From Celeribacter sp. HF31 (lineage in GTDB: Bacteria > Pseudomonadota > Alphaproteobacteria > Rhodobacterales > Rhodobacteraceae), in NCBI RefSeq assembly GCF_011806455.1, contig NZ_JAATOT010000002.1, forward strand, positions 248,001 through 312,000: 64,000 bases of DNA, read 5' to 3'. The translations under genes were made by a program, and so were the position numbers. Shown here piece after piece: positions 27,148 to 36,105 of the stretch. The notes beneath the pieces were generated by a model, which saw nothing but the letters and a program-made list of their open reading frames with translations, did not search any database and was not told the DNA's origin. Position 1 is the first letter of the stretch, and the number at the start of each line of letters is the position of its first letter.

Positions 27148-27774
27148 ATGACCGATGCACCCTCCCCCGACGACATCACCGCCCGCCACAATGAAAAAAT
27201 GCGCAAAATCAAAGCCGCGCGGGACAAGTTGATGGCGACGAAGACCGAGGAAAAAGGTCTCATCATGGTGCACACCGGCAATGGCAAGGGCAAATCCTCG
27301 TCCGGCTTCGGCATGATCATGCGCTGCATCGGCCACGGCATGCCCGCCGCCGTCGTGCAATTCATCAAAGGCAGCTGGGAGACCGGCGAAAAGACCCTCT
27401 TGCGCGAGCGGTTCTCTGACGAAGTGCGGTTTTTCGTCTCCGGCGAGGGCTTTACTTGGGAAACTCAAGACCGTGACCGCGATGTGGCGGCGGCGCAAAA
27501 CGGCTGGCGCATCGCCAAGGAACAGATCCTCGACCCGGAGATCCAATTCGTCCTCTTGGACGAAATCAATATCGCGCTGCGCTACGATTATCTCGACATC
27601 GACGAGGTGGTCGATTTCCTTTTGACCCAAAAGCCGGAGATGACCCACGTCTGCCTCACCGGCCGCAACGCCAAGCCCGAATTGATCGAGGCCGCCGATC
27701 TAGTGACCGAGATGACGCTGGTCAAACACCCGTTCAAGGACGGGGTGAAGGCGCAAAAGGGCGTGGAGCTTTGA
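27148..27774 (+). CDS. cobO: Cob(I)yrinic acid a,c-diamide adenosyltransferase
   Basis: Transfers the adenosyl group of ATP to the cobalt of corrinoids during cobalamin synthesis or salvage. The 208 residues fit CobO/BtuR: P-loop MVHTGNGKGKSSS near residue 40, VVQFIKGSWETGE and VLLDEINIALRYDYLD, ending with the usual LVTEMTLVKHPF. CAGGAAAC precedes the ATG. It is separate from other cob genes here; nothing else for B12 lies in the window. Confidence 0.95.
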   Translation: MTDAPSPDDITARHNEKMRKIKAARDKLMATKTEEKGLIMVHTGNGKGKSSSGFGMIMRCIGHGMPAAVVQFIKGSWETGEKTLLRERFSDEVRFFVSGEGFTWETQDRDRDVAAAQNGWRIAKEQILDPEIQFVLLDEINIALRYDYLDIDEVVDFLLTQKPEMTHVCLTGRNAKPELIEAADLVTEMTLVKHPFKDGVKAQKGVEL

Positions 27775-27813
27775 TTTTCTGATCGAAGCTACGCGGTTTT
27801 GTCGTAAGCTTTT

Positions 27814-27842
27814 TCCATTGATCTGCCTCTTCAATGGATTTT
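27814..27842 (+). terminator. Probable terminator of cobO
   Basis: TCCATTGA (27814-27821) pairs with TCAATGGA (27831-27838) and is followed by TTTT. It lies 40 bases after cobO and just before the next ATG. Confidence 0.6.
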
Positions 27843-27846
27843 ACGC

Positions 27847-28248
27847 ATGACCGACCTGTTCAAAGCCCTTTGCCTCGCTCTTGTCAGCATCCCCCTGCCC
27901 CTGTCGGCGCAGGAGCCGCCGCTCCAGCTCTACTCCGGCACCTACCGGGCGGGCAGCGACGGCTATCACGTCAGCTTTCAGCTGACGGGCAACCGGGTCG
28001 AATTGACCGTCGGCACCCATAACTGTCTTGGCCAGATGACCGGCACGCTGATGCAGGATCAGCTCGGGAATTATGTCATCATGGACGACGACTACGAGAC
28101 GACCCAATGCCTGATCGCGCTCAGGCCCAACGCCCAAAGCGCCACACAGGGCAGTTTCGATCTCGATCAAGGCCCCGGATGCACCTATCACCACGGCGCA
28201 AGTTGCCAATTCTCAATCGGCAACCTGCAGCTTCAGCCAGGCTCCTAA
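27847..28248 (+). CDS. Small secreted protein of unknown function
   Basis: This 133-residue protein has a signal peptide (residues 1-22, ending LPLSAQ). The mature domain contains four cysteines (NCLGQM, TQCLIA, GCTYHH, SCQFSIG), which could form two disulfides in the periplasm. A beta-rich pattern with YRAGSDGYHVSFQLTGNRVEL suggests a small barrel or lysozyme-inhibitor-like fold, but no family is recognised. Its stop overlaps the end of the convergent FAH-family gene by four bases. Start chosen: the ATG at 27847, which gives the signal peptide. Confidence 0.7.
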   Translation: MTDLFKALCLALVSIPLPLSAQEPPLQLYSGTYRAGSDGYHVSFQLTGNRVELTVGTHNCLGQMTGTLMQDQLGNYVIMDDDYETTQCLIALRPNAQSATQGSFDLDQGPGCTYHHGASCQFSIGNLQLQPGS

Positions 28249-29084
28249 CCGTCCGCCACACAGAGCTGTCGCTGGGTGCCGAGGCCCTCAATGCCCAGCT
28301 CGACCACATCGCCGTCCTTGAGATAGCGCGGCGGCACCTTGCCCATGCCGACACCGGCGGGCGTGCCGGTCGAGATGATGTCGCCGGGATAAAGCGTGAA
28401 AAACTGCGACAGATAGGAAATCAGGAAGGCCGGTTTGAAAATCATCGTCGCGGTCGTCCCATCCTGCATGCGTTCGCCGTTCACGTCACACCACATCGCC
28501 AGAGCGTCCGGGTCTTTGATCTCGTCAGGCGTCGCCAGCCACGGGCCGACGGGGCCGAAATTGTCCGAGGACTTGCCCTTCGACCACTGCCCAGCGCGCT
28601 CGAGTTGAAACCCGCGCTCGGAGACGTCGTTCACGAGGCAATAGCCCACCAGATGCTCCAACGCCTTGTCTTCGCTGACGTATTTCGCGGGCTTGCCAAT
28701 CACCAGCCCCAATTCGACTTCCCAATCGACCATTTCCGCCCCGCGCGGAATCAGGATCGGATCGTTCGGCCCACAAATCGCAGAGGTATATTTCGCGAAA
28801 ATCACCGGCTCTTTCGGCAATTCCATCCCGCTCTCCTCGGCATGATCCGCAAAATTGAGCCCGATGCAGATGAATTTGCCCGTGCCGCCGACACAAGGCC
28901 CCAACCGCACCTCTTCGGTGATCAAGGGCAGCGTCTCGATGTCGAGCCGGTTGAACTCGCGGAGCCGCGTCAAAACATCGCCCGACAGGTCGTCCAAATG
29001 ATCCGACAGATCGCGCAGCCGGCCCTTGGCGTCGATCAAACCGGGCTTTTCCGCCCCTTTGGGGCCAAAACGTGTGAATTTCAT
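28245..29084 (-). CDS. Fumarylacetoacetate hydrolase-family protein
   Basis: A 279-residue FAH-superfamily enzyme, typically acting on 2-hydroxy-dienoate or acylpyruvate substrates. The metal-binding segment is MVDWEVELGLVIG, followed by GYCLVNDVSERGFQ, GPVGPWLATPDEI and GDIISTGTPAGVG. It begins MKFTRFGPKGAEKPGL, preceded by GGAGGA. The open frame continues upstream for 32 residues without family character. Candidates are ureidoglycolate lyase or a 2,4-diketo-acid hydrolase; the exact substrate is open. Confidence 0.88.
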   Translation of the reverse strand: MKFTRFGPKGAEKPGLIDAKGRLRDLSDHLDDLSGDVLTRLREFNRLDIETLPLITEEVRLGPCVGGTGKFICIGLNFADHAEESGMELPKEPVIFAKYTSAICGPNDPILIPRGAEMVDWEVELGLVIGKPAKYVSEDKALEHLVGYCLVNDVSERGFQLERAGQWSKGKSSDNFGPVGPWLATPDEIKDPDALAMWCDVNGERMQDGTTATMIFKPAFLISYLSQFFTLYPGDIISTGTPAGVGMGKVPPRYLKDGDVVELGIEGLGTQRQLCVADG

Positions 29085-29186
29085 AGCGGGTCCTCCAGTT
29101 GAGCCGAGGATGGCTTTTCCGCCGAAAAGGTAAAGCAAAAATCCTGCACAGGCGCTTTGATCATCGCCAAAGTGCCCCATGCCCCC

Positions 29187-29798
29187 TCAGCGCACGATGG
29201 CTTTCGTCATTTCGGTCGCAGAGGAAAACCCAAAGACAGACCGCAACGGACCCAGCGACAAGACAGAACGTTCCGCAAATCCCAGCCGTTCATAAAGCGC
29301 GCGCGCCCGCGGATTGGTGTCGATGACATCGAGCCTGATCTGGCGCAGCCCCTGACGGGCGCAATAGACCTCTATCGCGTTCAAAAGCGCGGTCCCCACA
29401 CCCTGGCCCCGCGCCTCCGGTTCCACGAAAATCCCGTCCATCAAGAGCGTATCGCCGTCGCATGTGCGCTCCAGAACATGGAGCAATGCGCCCCGAACAC
29501 TCCCGCCGATCCAGCCATAGACACGCGCCATATCCCGCATGTCCCCTCCGACAAGCGCGCCCTGAGGCGATTTGAACCCCGCCATGCCGAGAAACGCACC
29601 GTCTTTGGACACGGCGGACATCGCGTGGCTCGGGTCCATGACGCGCTCAAGAAAGGCGACGGCCTTTTTCTCGGGCCCCAGAGGATAGCGCAGCTTTCGC
29701 GAGAAAGCGCGCCAATATCCTTGCGCCGCCTGCGCACGATGCTGCGGTTTGACACCTTGTTCCACAGTGAAGGGCTCGGTTTGGAATATTGTACTCAT
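29187..29798 (-). CDS. GNAT-family N-acetyltransferase
   Basis: A 203-residue GNAT protein with the acetyl-CoA pocket EPEARGQGVGTALLNAIE and the closing DTNPRARALYERLGF. The N-terminal half has a GWIGGSVRGAL segment that is less common. It is divergent from the alpha/beta hydrolase gene at 29854 across 55 bases. The substrate is unknown. The ATG at 29798 with TGGAG upstream was chosen; an earlier ATG at 29837 would extend over the promoter. Confidence 0.85.
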   Translation of the reverse strand: MSTIFQTEPFTVEQGVKPQHRAQAAQGYWRAFSRKLRYPLGPEKKAVAFLERVMDPSHAMSAVSKDGAFLGMAGFKSPQGALVGGDMRDMARVYGWIGGSVRGALLHVLERTCDGDTLLMDGIFVEPEARGQGVGTALLNAIEVYCARQGLRQIRLDVIDTNPRARALYERLGFAERSVLSLGPLRSVFGFSSATEMTKAIVR

Positions 29799-29853
29799 TA
29801 AACACGCTCCATAGGTACAGAGCGTAGATGGTGACAAAGGTAACGGATTTCAA

Positions 29854-30879
29854 ATGAAGCGATGGGTATTGGGGGCGGTCGGGTTTGTGGCCCTCTTGGT
29901 TTGTGTCGTGATCTGGCGGCTGGGCGATCACGATCTGGCGCGCCACCCCAGCGAGACGGTCTTTGTCACGGTCTCAGGCGCGCGCATCGCGGGAACGATT
30001 TGGCTGCCCGACGACACGCCCATTGCGGTGGTGGCGCTCGTGCATGGCGACGGCGCGCAGGATCGGACGTCCTCGGGCGGCTACGCGCCCCTGATCAATG
30101 CCTTTCTCGACCGGGGCTTTGCCGTCGCGTCCTGGGACAAGCCGGGTGTTGGCGAAAGCGAGGGCAACTGGTTGCGGCAAACCATGCCGGACCGGACAGC
30201 GGAGACCCGCGCGGTTCTTGCGGTTCTCAAAGAGCGGTTCCAAGGCACCCCAGTCGGCGCCCTCGGTTTTTCTCAGGCGGGCTGGGTCCTCCCGGGCCTG
30301 ACGCGTACAGATGTGGATTTTCTGGTGACCATCGGCGCGGCGGTCTCCTGGCAGGATCAGGGCGACTATTACACCGCCGTGCGACTGACGCGCGAAGGCT
30401 ATGACCCAGAGGCCATCACGGCCACGCTCGCCGCGCAAGAGATCGAAGACGACCGCCTCTTTGGCCCAAATGCAACGCCGGACAACAGGCCAGACGGCAT
30501 GTCCCCCGACCGGTGGCAATTCATCCGCCTGAACCGAGGCGCAGACGCTAGAGAGGCCCTCTCAACGCTGGACATCCCCCTACTGGCGCTCTGGGGCGCG
30601 GAGGATTTGAACGTCGATCCCGTCCGAAACCCGGAGATTTTCCGTGAAACTCTCGGCAGTCGCCCCGACCGCACCCGCATCCCCGCCCGCATCGTTGTGT
30701 TTCCCCATGCGACGCACGGGCTTTTGAAAGCCCCGGAGTATAACTGGCAATTGTCCAGCGATTGGTCGCGCGTTGCTGTCGCCCGTTTTTTGCTCGAAGG
30801 CCGATACGCCTACGCGCCCGATGCACTGAACACGATGTTCGACTGGATCGAGGGGATGGCGCATCTGGGGGGAAGGTAA
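29854..30879 (+). CDS. Membrane-anchored alpha/beta hydrolase
   Basis: This 341-residue protein has an N-terminal membrane anchor or uncleaved signal (VLGAVGFVALLVCVVIW). The serine hydrolase fold has nucleophile GFSQAGW, oxyanion-region VHGDGAQDR, late acid in LWGAEDLNVDP and His in PHATHGLL. It is probably a periplasm-facing esterase or dipeptidyl-like hydrolase. The substrate is unknown. It is divergent from a GNAT gene. Confidence 0.83.
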   Translation: MKRWVLGAVGFVALLVCVVIWRLGDHDLARHPSETVFVTVSGARIAGTIWLPDDTPIAVVALVHGDGAQDRTSSGGYAPLINAFLDRGFAVASWDKPGVGESEGNWLRQTMPDRTAETRAVLAVLKERFQGTPVGALGFSQAGWVLPGLTRTDVDFLVTIGAAVSWQDQGDYYTAVRLTREGYDPEAITATLAAQEIEDDRLFGPNATPDNRPDGMSPDRWQFIRLNRGADAREALSTLDIPLLALWGAEDLNVDPVRNPEIFRETLGSRPDRTRIPARIVVFPHATHGLLKAPEYNWQLSSDWSRVAVARFLLEGRYAYAPDALNTMFDWIEGMAHLGGR

Positions 30880-30998
30880 AGGGGCGAAGTTTGGAGATGG
30901 TTTTGCGCGAATTGGGAAAGACTCATAGGCGGGCGGAGCTGCCGTCCACTGTTTCTCATTCAATGTCTGCTTTGGTGTTTCCGAAGCGATTGCTAGGA

Positions 30999-32093
30999 TC
31001 ACAAACGAATTGATTTGTAAGGCACACCTTCAATAGCGCTGTAGGTTTCCAGCCCGAAACGCTCAAGCGATGCTAACAAATCTGGCGACAGTTCCCCTTC
31101 AACATTTACCACGATTTCATGCATATCTTCGAATATCCGCACGACGACACCTTCAACCAAAAATCGGTGTACACGGTAATCGTCGCCGTAGCGGTCGGTC
31201 GCTTCAATTGGTGTGTGGGGAAGCGGCGGTGTAAATCGCGCTTCAAACAGTTCGGCATCAACTTCGTGACCTCTTGCAGCAAAATCTGTTCGATATTTCT
31301 CTGCAAAGTCATCTATTCTTGTCGACTGACTCGCACGGGCAACCTGCTCAATACCCCATAACTCATTGTAACCCTCATCCTCCCGGACCAATATCCACCT
31401 TTGAAACGGCTTGGTTTCTAAGGATGACCACGTGTTCGTCGATAGATCGAATTCCCATGTCGTTAAGTTCTCTACAGTCCGACCCGTGGGTTCATGAGTG
31501 ACCTGTCCCCCTGAACACACTATCGTTTGCCGGGCATTGTCGAGTTCGGCAGTGTGGTCATACAGCCAAGATGGAGCATTCCCGCAAGATTCCACCAAGT
31601 GGATCGAGAAATCGGAAAGCTGCAAACGAAAAACAAGCGTATCGCTCTGGTCGCGTTCGTCAGGATAGCGCAATCCTCCAACGATGAAGATTTCATCGCC
31701 GAAAAGCGTTGCGCTGTGGAAATCGGCTGGCGGGAAAACCTCGGTCGGATAACCGTAGAATTCGGATGACCCGTCTGGCCGTAATACCACGACATCATTG
31801 TAAATGAAGAAGTCCGGATCGTAGTGATCCTCGTGCTCTCCGCCGATGTAAACCACGGACCCGTCCGCGAGTTCAGTTTCAGACTGTCCGAAGCGATCAA
31901 AACACCAACCTGGTGATTTCTTTTCACCGGCACCCGCAGCCTCCTGCGCCGCCTTGGGCCAGGCTCTTGTTTTTGCGAGCCAAGACCATACTACGTTCGT
32001 TTGATTTTCAGGATTTGCTGCACCTCTCCTAGGCGATTGCCAGTTATCAAAATTGGCAACAACCTCAGTCGGTGCATTAATTTCTTTTTTCAT
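30999..32093 (-). CDS. Kelch-like beta-propeller protein, unusual composition
   Basis: A 364-residue cytosolic protein without a signal peptide. Kelch-type blades are visible at 76-90 (LADGSVVYIGGEHED) and 126-140 (HSATLFGDEIFIVGG), with possible further blades at about 180-240 (GGQVTHEPTGRTVENLTTWEFDLSTNTW). The C-terminal 120 residues are acidic and aromatic and resemble nothing I know. The gene and the 120 bases upstream are clearly poorer in GC, with different codon use from their neighbours, suggesting horizontal acquisition. It stands alone; no partner toxin or secretion gene is adjacent. Function unknown. Confidence 0.65.
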   Translation of the reverse strand: MKKEINAPTEVVANFDNWQSPRRGAANPENQTNVVWSWLAKTRAWPKAAQEAAGAGEKKSPGWCFDRFGQSETELADGSVVYIGGEHEDHYDPDFFIYNDVVVLRPDGSSEFYGYPTEVFPPADFHSATLFGDEIFIVGGLRYPDERDQSDTLVFRLQLSDFSIHLVESCGNAPSWLYDHTAELDNARQTIVCSGGQVTHEPTGRTVENLTTWEFDLSTNTWSSLETKPFQRWILVREDEGYNELWGIEQVARASQSTRIDDFAEKYRTDFAARGHEVDAELFEARFTPPLPHTPIEATDRYGDDYRVHRFLVEGVVVRIFEDMHEIVVNVEGELSPDLLASLERFGLETYSAIEGVPYKSIRL

Positions 32094-32321
32094 GGATTCT
32101 GGTCGGCAATCCCGACCTGTAAATGGAACCTGTCAATTTCTACATCGCGTTGCAGTAACAGTTCAACACGTTACCATAATCCTATTTGCGGACATTGGTG
32201 GCCACCGCAGCATCTGGCAGTATGGGCTCCAACCTGACATTCGATGCATATGACAAGAGCCTCCCCCTTGCGCCCCTCCGCACAATATCCCAAACACATG
32301 TGTGACACAGGAGAGGCGCGC

Positions 32322-33572
32322 ATGACCGACACACCACGGAGCACAGGACGGAGCACAAGACAAAGCACAAGCTGGAAAGCCCCCGCGGCCTTTGCGCTGG
32401 CGACGTTGTTTTTCCTCTTCGAATTCATCTCCCGCATTGCGCCCTCCACCGCGACCACGGCGATCACGCAGGATCTTGATCTGACCAAAGCAGGTCTCGG
32501 CGTATTTTCCTCTCTGTTTTTCTGGGTTTACGCCCCGATGCAGATCGTGGTCGGGCTGTTGCTCGACCGCTGGGGGGCGCGGCGCTTTGTGGTTCCGGCC
32601 ATTGCGTTCTGCGCCGGCGGGATGGCGCTCATGGGCCTTGCGCCCAATGTGGTGATCGCCTCCCTCGGGCGGTTGATGACCGGCCTCGGCGCGTCTTTCG
32701 CCTTTGTCGGCGCGCTGTACGTGGTGAATCATTGGTTCGCGCCCGCGCGGTTTGCCTTGCTGTCGGGCCTCGTCAATGCGGTCGGCATGTTGGGCACCGC
32801 GATTGGCGTCGTCTGGCTCACCTCTCTCACAGAGACCGCAGGCTGGCGCCCGTCCTTCATCGGCATCGGGATCACCGGCGGCACGCTTTTCGTGCTCGCA
32901 TTGTTCTTCTACCGCGAAGCGCCCTCGGCGGGCGACACCGACACCCATCCCAATCCGATCGGGCCTTTGAAACAGGTGATCAAAAGCCCGCAGGTCTGGC
33001 TTTTGTCCCTCGTGGGCGCGCTGATCTACATGCCGATCAACGTCTATGGCGGGCTTTGGGGCAACGAAGAGCTGATCGCCGATCACGCCCTTTCTGCCGT
33101 CTCCGCCGAGACCGCCGTCTCCATGGTGTTCTGGGGCATGGCGGCAGGATCGGTGCTTTGGGGCGCTGTCTCGGACGCTTTGGGACATCGCAAATGGATC
33201 GTTTTCGCGGGCGCTGTGGCGGCCACGCTGTTCTGGGGCTGGGTCATATTGGGGGGCAGCAGCAACATGGTGCTGATCTCCGCTGCGCTCTTCCTCGGTG
33301 GACTGTTTTGCGGCGCGCAGATGCTGACCTTTGCCATGGCGAAAGAGGGCCAGGATCAAAGTACGGTCGGTACGGTCACCGCTTTCGTGAACATGATCGG
33401 GATCGGCGCGGCCTTGGTGTTTCAACCGCTGGTCGGCTGGCTTTTGGACCTCACGGGCGGCAACCACGCGCTGGCGCTCTCTGCCGTGCCGATTTGCCTG
33501 GGACTTGCCGCGCTCATGATCCTCGCGCTCAAGGAACCGGACCAGCCGCACCTCAGAGGCGGCAGGTCGTAA
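32322..33572 (+). CDS. Major facilitator superfamily transporter
   Basis: A 416-residue transporter with 12 predicted membrane segments. The motif-A loop is VGLLLDRWGARRFV, and a second one in the C-terminal half is GAVSDALGHRKW. The ATG at 32322 is chosen because AGGAGAGG lies seven bases before it; the frame stays open to 32244. It resembles the anion:cation symporter/uptake type rather than drug efflux. The substrate is unknown. It converges on the Rrf2 gene at 33576 with a gap of three bases. Confidence 0.88.
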   Translation: MTDTPRSTGRSTRQSTSWKAPAAFALATLFFLFEFISRIAPSTATTAITQDLDLTKAGLGVFSSLFFWVYAPMQIVVGLLLDRWGARRFVVPAIAFCAGGMALMGLAPNVVIASLGRLMTGLGASFAFVGALYVVNHWFAPARFALLSGLVNAVGMLGTAIGVVWLTSLTETAGWRPSFIGIGITGGTLFVLALFFYREAPSAGDTDTHPNPIGPLKQVIKSPQVWLLSLVGALIYMPINVYGGLWGNEELIADHALSAVSAETAVSMVFWGMAAGSVLWGAVSDALGHRKWIVFAGAVAATLFWGWVILGGSSNMVLISAALFLGGLFCGAQMLTFAMAKEGQDQSTVGTVTAFVNMIGIGAALVFQPLVGWLLDLTGGNHALALSAVPICLGLAALMILALKEPDQPHLRGGRS

Positions 33573-33575
33573 ATC

Positions 33576-34061
33576 TCAGTTCAGCCCCGTGCCGTTACAG
33601 CCCTCCTGCGGCATCATCATATCCGGGTGCGGCAGGTTCAACAGCGCCTCAAGCCCCGCATTGTCCGCCACCAGATCGGCCAGCGTCATATCGTCGAGCA
33701 CCTTGTAAAAGGCTTCCAGAGCCGCCGACAGCGCCAGACGCAAACGACACACAGCCTGAAGCGGGCAGGTGTTGTCATGCGCCGCGAAACATTCGGCAAA
33801 GGGCACATGCGCCTCGAAATGCCGAAACACCTGACCGATGGTGATCTCGTCGGGTTTGCGCGCCAAAACGATGCCGCCCGCCCGTCCGCGCGTGGTCTCG
33901 ATATAACCTTCATTGGCCAAAAGATGCACGACCTGCGCCAGATGGTTTTCCGAGGCATTCGCGACCTTGGCGATGCCCGCACGGCGCACCATATGGCCCT
34001 CGTTCACGGCACAGGCCATGAGCACGCGCATGGCGAGGTTGGTTCGGATCGTCAAACGCAT
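33576..34061 (-). CDS. Rrf2-family regulator with Fe-S cysteines (NsrR/RirA-like)
   Basis: A 161-residue winged-helix regulator (MRLTIRTNLAMRVLMACAVN, then KVANASENHLAQVVHLLANEG). It has three cysteines at 91, 99 and 105 (C-x7-C-x5-C), the spacing reported for the RirA iron sensor and close to that of NsrR. It therefore probably binds an Fe-S cluster and senses iron, NO or redox state. An FNR-type box lies 77 bases upstream. Which of the Rrf2 subgroups it belongs to cannot be settled from the motif alone. Confidence 0.85.
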   Translation of the reverse strand: MRLTIRTNLAMRVLMACAVNEGHMVRRAGIAKVANASENHLAQVVHLLANEGYIETTRGRAGGIVLARKPDEITIGQVFRHFEAHVPFAECFAAHDNTCPLQAVCRLRLALSAALEAFYKVLDDMTLADLVADNAGLEALLNLPHPDMMMPQEGCNGTGLN

Positions 34062-34137
34062 GGCTGATGGTCTCCATCTGAGGCTAAAGGCGCGTGCGGA
34101 TGTCCGGCACGTTACAGGGCGTCAAATTGCCGTGACG

Positions 34138-34151
34138 TTGATCTGGATCAG
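34138..34151. promoter_or_regulatory. FNR/CRP-family binding site upstream of the Rrf2 gene
   Basis: TTGATCTGGATCAG matches the TTGAT-N4-ATCAA consensus of FNR/FnrL/Dnr-type regulators at 9 of 10 positions. It lies 77 bases before the Rrf2 ATG. This suggests low-oxygen or nitrogen-oxide control. Confidence 0.6.
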
Positions 34152-34162
34152 AAAGGTATATT

Positions 34163-35236
34163 TCAGATAAAGAAATGAGAGGTCTCGAAAGGCACGCGCA
34201 GGATTTCGCCGTTTTGCCCCGCGACGATCATCTCGTGATCTTCGAAGGAGATAGCCTCAACGCCCTGCCAACCCTCGGGCTGCTCCAGCACCACCGTGGC
34301 ATGACACAACACATGAGTGCGGCCCTCTTCCAACGTAAGCACGGTCCTCACGCCCTCCCGCGCCACGGCATTGTCGCCAAGCGCAGCCCTGTGTCCCTCG
34401 GCCCCTGCCGCACAGCCATCCTCGACGCCCAAAACGCCGTCATGCCGCCCGTCCCAAGGCGCATAGTCACGCCCGCCGTTCGACATCCAGAGCATGGTGA
34501 TGGGCATGACACGGCTGTCTTTGACAAACACCACGATGTCGCGCTCCCGCGCCCGCGACACGGCGGTCCAGCCGAGACCATCCACGTCCTCTTCGACCAG
34601 CGTGACGAAATCCTCGTGCCCCGTGTGATGCGGATAGTGGCTCAAATCCACCCTGCCCCCATCCCGCGACGGGAATTGCGTCACATCGGTGCTGCGCCCC
34701 GGATAGGCCAAAATATGCGCCGCTTCCAACGGCGCGTCCGAGGTCAGCGCCGCACGTTTTGGTGAACTTGCAATCAAATCGCCGGGGGAGACGCGGAGCA
34801 TCGGGTGATGCGCAAAGGTGAGCCCCGCGCCCTCTTCTTTTGACCCACCCGTGATCTCATGACGCTGATACAGCACCGGCTGATCGGCATAGAGCATGAT
34901 CTCCTTGGTGATCTGCGCGCCCATCACTGGCCGCTCCAACACCAGCTTCATCCGGGCAAGATCGTCATTCTCCGCACGCGACATCAGACGCCACGTCGAA
35001 TTGGCCGTCCAGCCATGCGGCGGGTCTTCTACAACATCAGAGGTACCAAAAGGCGCGGCCAGAAAATCCCCCGCCAGATGCGCATCCACCACGCTCGAAG
35101 CCTCAGCCGCCAAAGGCGTACCGACCCAATGCGCCGTGTGGAAAATCTCGCGACCGTTGAGCATAAGACTGTGAATATTGCCGACCTCAGCCTCAAAGCG
35201 CAGTTTCAGCGCCCCACAGCCCAGCCGCAGCTCCAT
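34163..35236 (-). CDS. Mutarotase-like (aldose epimerase-fold) protein
   Basis: A 357-residue protein with features of the galactose mutarotase-like superfamily: MLNGREIFHTAHWVG near the start, TFAHHPMLRVSPGD in the middle and SHYPHHTGHEDFV. Histidines and acidic residues are placed as expected for a sugar-binding beta-sandwich. The specific family (DUF4432-like or aldose epimerase) is uncertain. Its start codon overlaps the rlmE stop (TGATG), so it is translated after rlmE. No sugar-metabolism neighbours are present. Confidence 0.65.
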   Translation of the reverse strand: MELRLGCGALKLRFEAEVGNIHSLMLNGREIFHTAHWVGTPLAAEASSVVDAHLAGDFLAAPFGTSDVVEDPPHGWTANSTWRLMSRAENDDLARMKLVLERPVMGAQITKEIMLYADQPVLYQRHEITGGSKEEGAGLTFAHHPMLRVSPGDLIASSPKRAALTSDAPLEAAHILAYPGRSTDVTQFPSRDGGRVDLSHYPHHTGHEDFVTLVEEDVDGLGWTAVSRARERDIVVFVKDSRVMPITMLWMSNGGRDYAPWDGRHDGVLGVEDGCAAGAEGHRAALGDNAVAREGVRTVLTLEEGRTHVLCHATVVLEQPEGWQGVEAISFEDHEMIVAGQNGEILRVPFETSHFFI

Positions 35237-35955
35237 CAGCCGCGGAACCCTGTCGCGACGACGAATTTCTCGGAACTGTCAGAGCGCGACGAGGGCGGTT
35301 TGAAATGCTGCACCTTCTCGAATTTCTGCTTGAGGAGTTTCTGCAAATCCCCCTCGGCGCCGCCCGCCAAAACCTTGGCCACGAAAGTTCCGCCCGGAGA
35401 CAGCACATCAAAAGCCAGATAGGCCGCCGCCTCGCAGAGCGCCATGATGCGCAGGTGATCCGTCTGTTTGTGACCCGACGAGGCCGCCGCCATGTCGGAC
35501 ATCACCACATCGGCCTCACCGCCGAGCCAATCCTTCACCTTTTGATCCGCATCGTCTTCCATGAAATCGAGCTGGTGAATCTCGGTCCCTGCGATCGGCT
35601 CGACCTCCTGCAAATCGACACCTAAAATGGTGCCGATCTTTTTGCCGGACTTCTCGCCCAAAGCGTTCACCCGCTTCACCGCCACCTGACACCAACCGCC
35701 GGGCGCACAGCCGAGATCGACCACCCGCGCGCCGGGCACGAGAAAGCGGAACTTGTCGTCGATCTCCATGATTTTAAAGGCCGCGCGGCCCCGATAGCCC
35801 TCGTCACGGGCACGTTTCACATAGGGATCGTTGAGCTGTCGTTCGAGCCAAAGCGTCGAAGACAGCTTGCGCCCCCGCGCCGACTTCACCTTGACGCGCA
35901 AATCCCGCGCGCCGCGTCCCGATGTCGCCCCGGGTTTCTTTTTGTCACCAGCCAT
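35236..35955 (-). CDS. rlmE: 23S rRNA 2'-O-methyltransferase (RlmE/FtsJ/RrmJ)
   Basis: Methylates the ribose of U2552 in the 23S A-loop, a late step of 50S assembly. The 239 residues contain the SAM fold with [15 protein letters not shown], the family's SDMAA motif ([18 protein letters not shown]) and [12 protein letters not shown] carrying the catalytic Lys. The N-terminal 25 residues are basic ([13 protein letters not shown]). This fits the RrmJ family, slightly long because of this N-terminus. Confidence 0.95.
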   Translation of the reverse strand: MAGDKKKPGATSGRGARDLRVKVKSARGRKLSSTLWLERQLNDPYVKRARDEGYRGRAAFKIMEIDDKFRFLVPGARVVDLGCAPGGWCQVAVKRVNALGEKSGKKIGTILGVDLQEVEPIAGTEIHQLDFMEDDADQKVKDWLGGEADVVMSDMAAASSGHKQTDHLRIMALCEAAAYLAFDVLSPGGTFVAKVLAGGAEGDLQKLLKQKFEKVQHFKPPSSRSDSSEKFVVATGFRG

Positions 35956-36023
35956 GAGTCTACGCGTCCTTTTGATCGAAAGGCCTTATAACAGAGCCGA
36001 CGCGCTCAGGGAAAGAGCCGCTT

Positions 36024-36096
36024 GAGTATTTAGACAGCAAAGGAAACCTCACCCCGCTCTTTTCGGACGCTGTTTCCTTTGCTGCCGAAAATACTC
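36024..36096. terminator. Long inverted repeat, probable terminator of the beta-hydroxyacid dehydrogenase gene
   Basis: CAGCAAAGGAAAC (36035-36047) pairs with GTTTCCTTTGCTG (36072-36084) without mismatch. The stem extends outward through GAGTATTT (36024-36031) and AAATACTC (36089-36096). It lies 10 bases after the stop of the gene at 36106 and before rlmE. It lacks a long T-run, so a repeat element rather than a terminator is also possible. Confidence 0.55.
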
Positions 36097-36105
36097 ATTC
36101 AGAGC

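Noticed and set aside
32163-33551. A 462-codon minus-strand frame
   Set aside because: It mirrors the MFS transporter, which has 12 helices and two motif-A loops.
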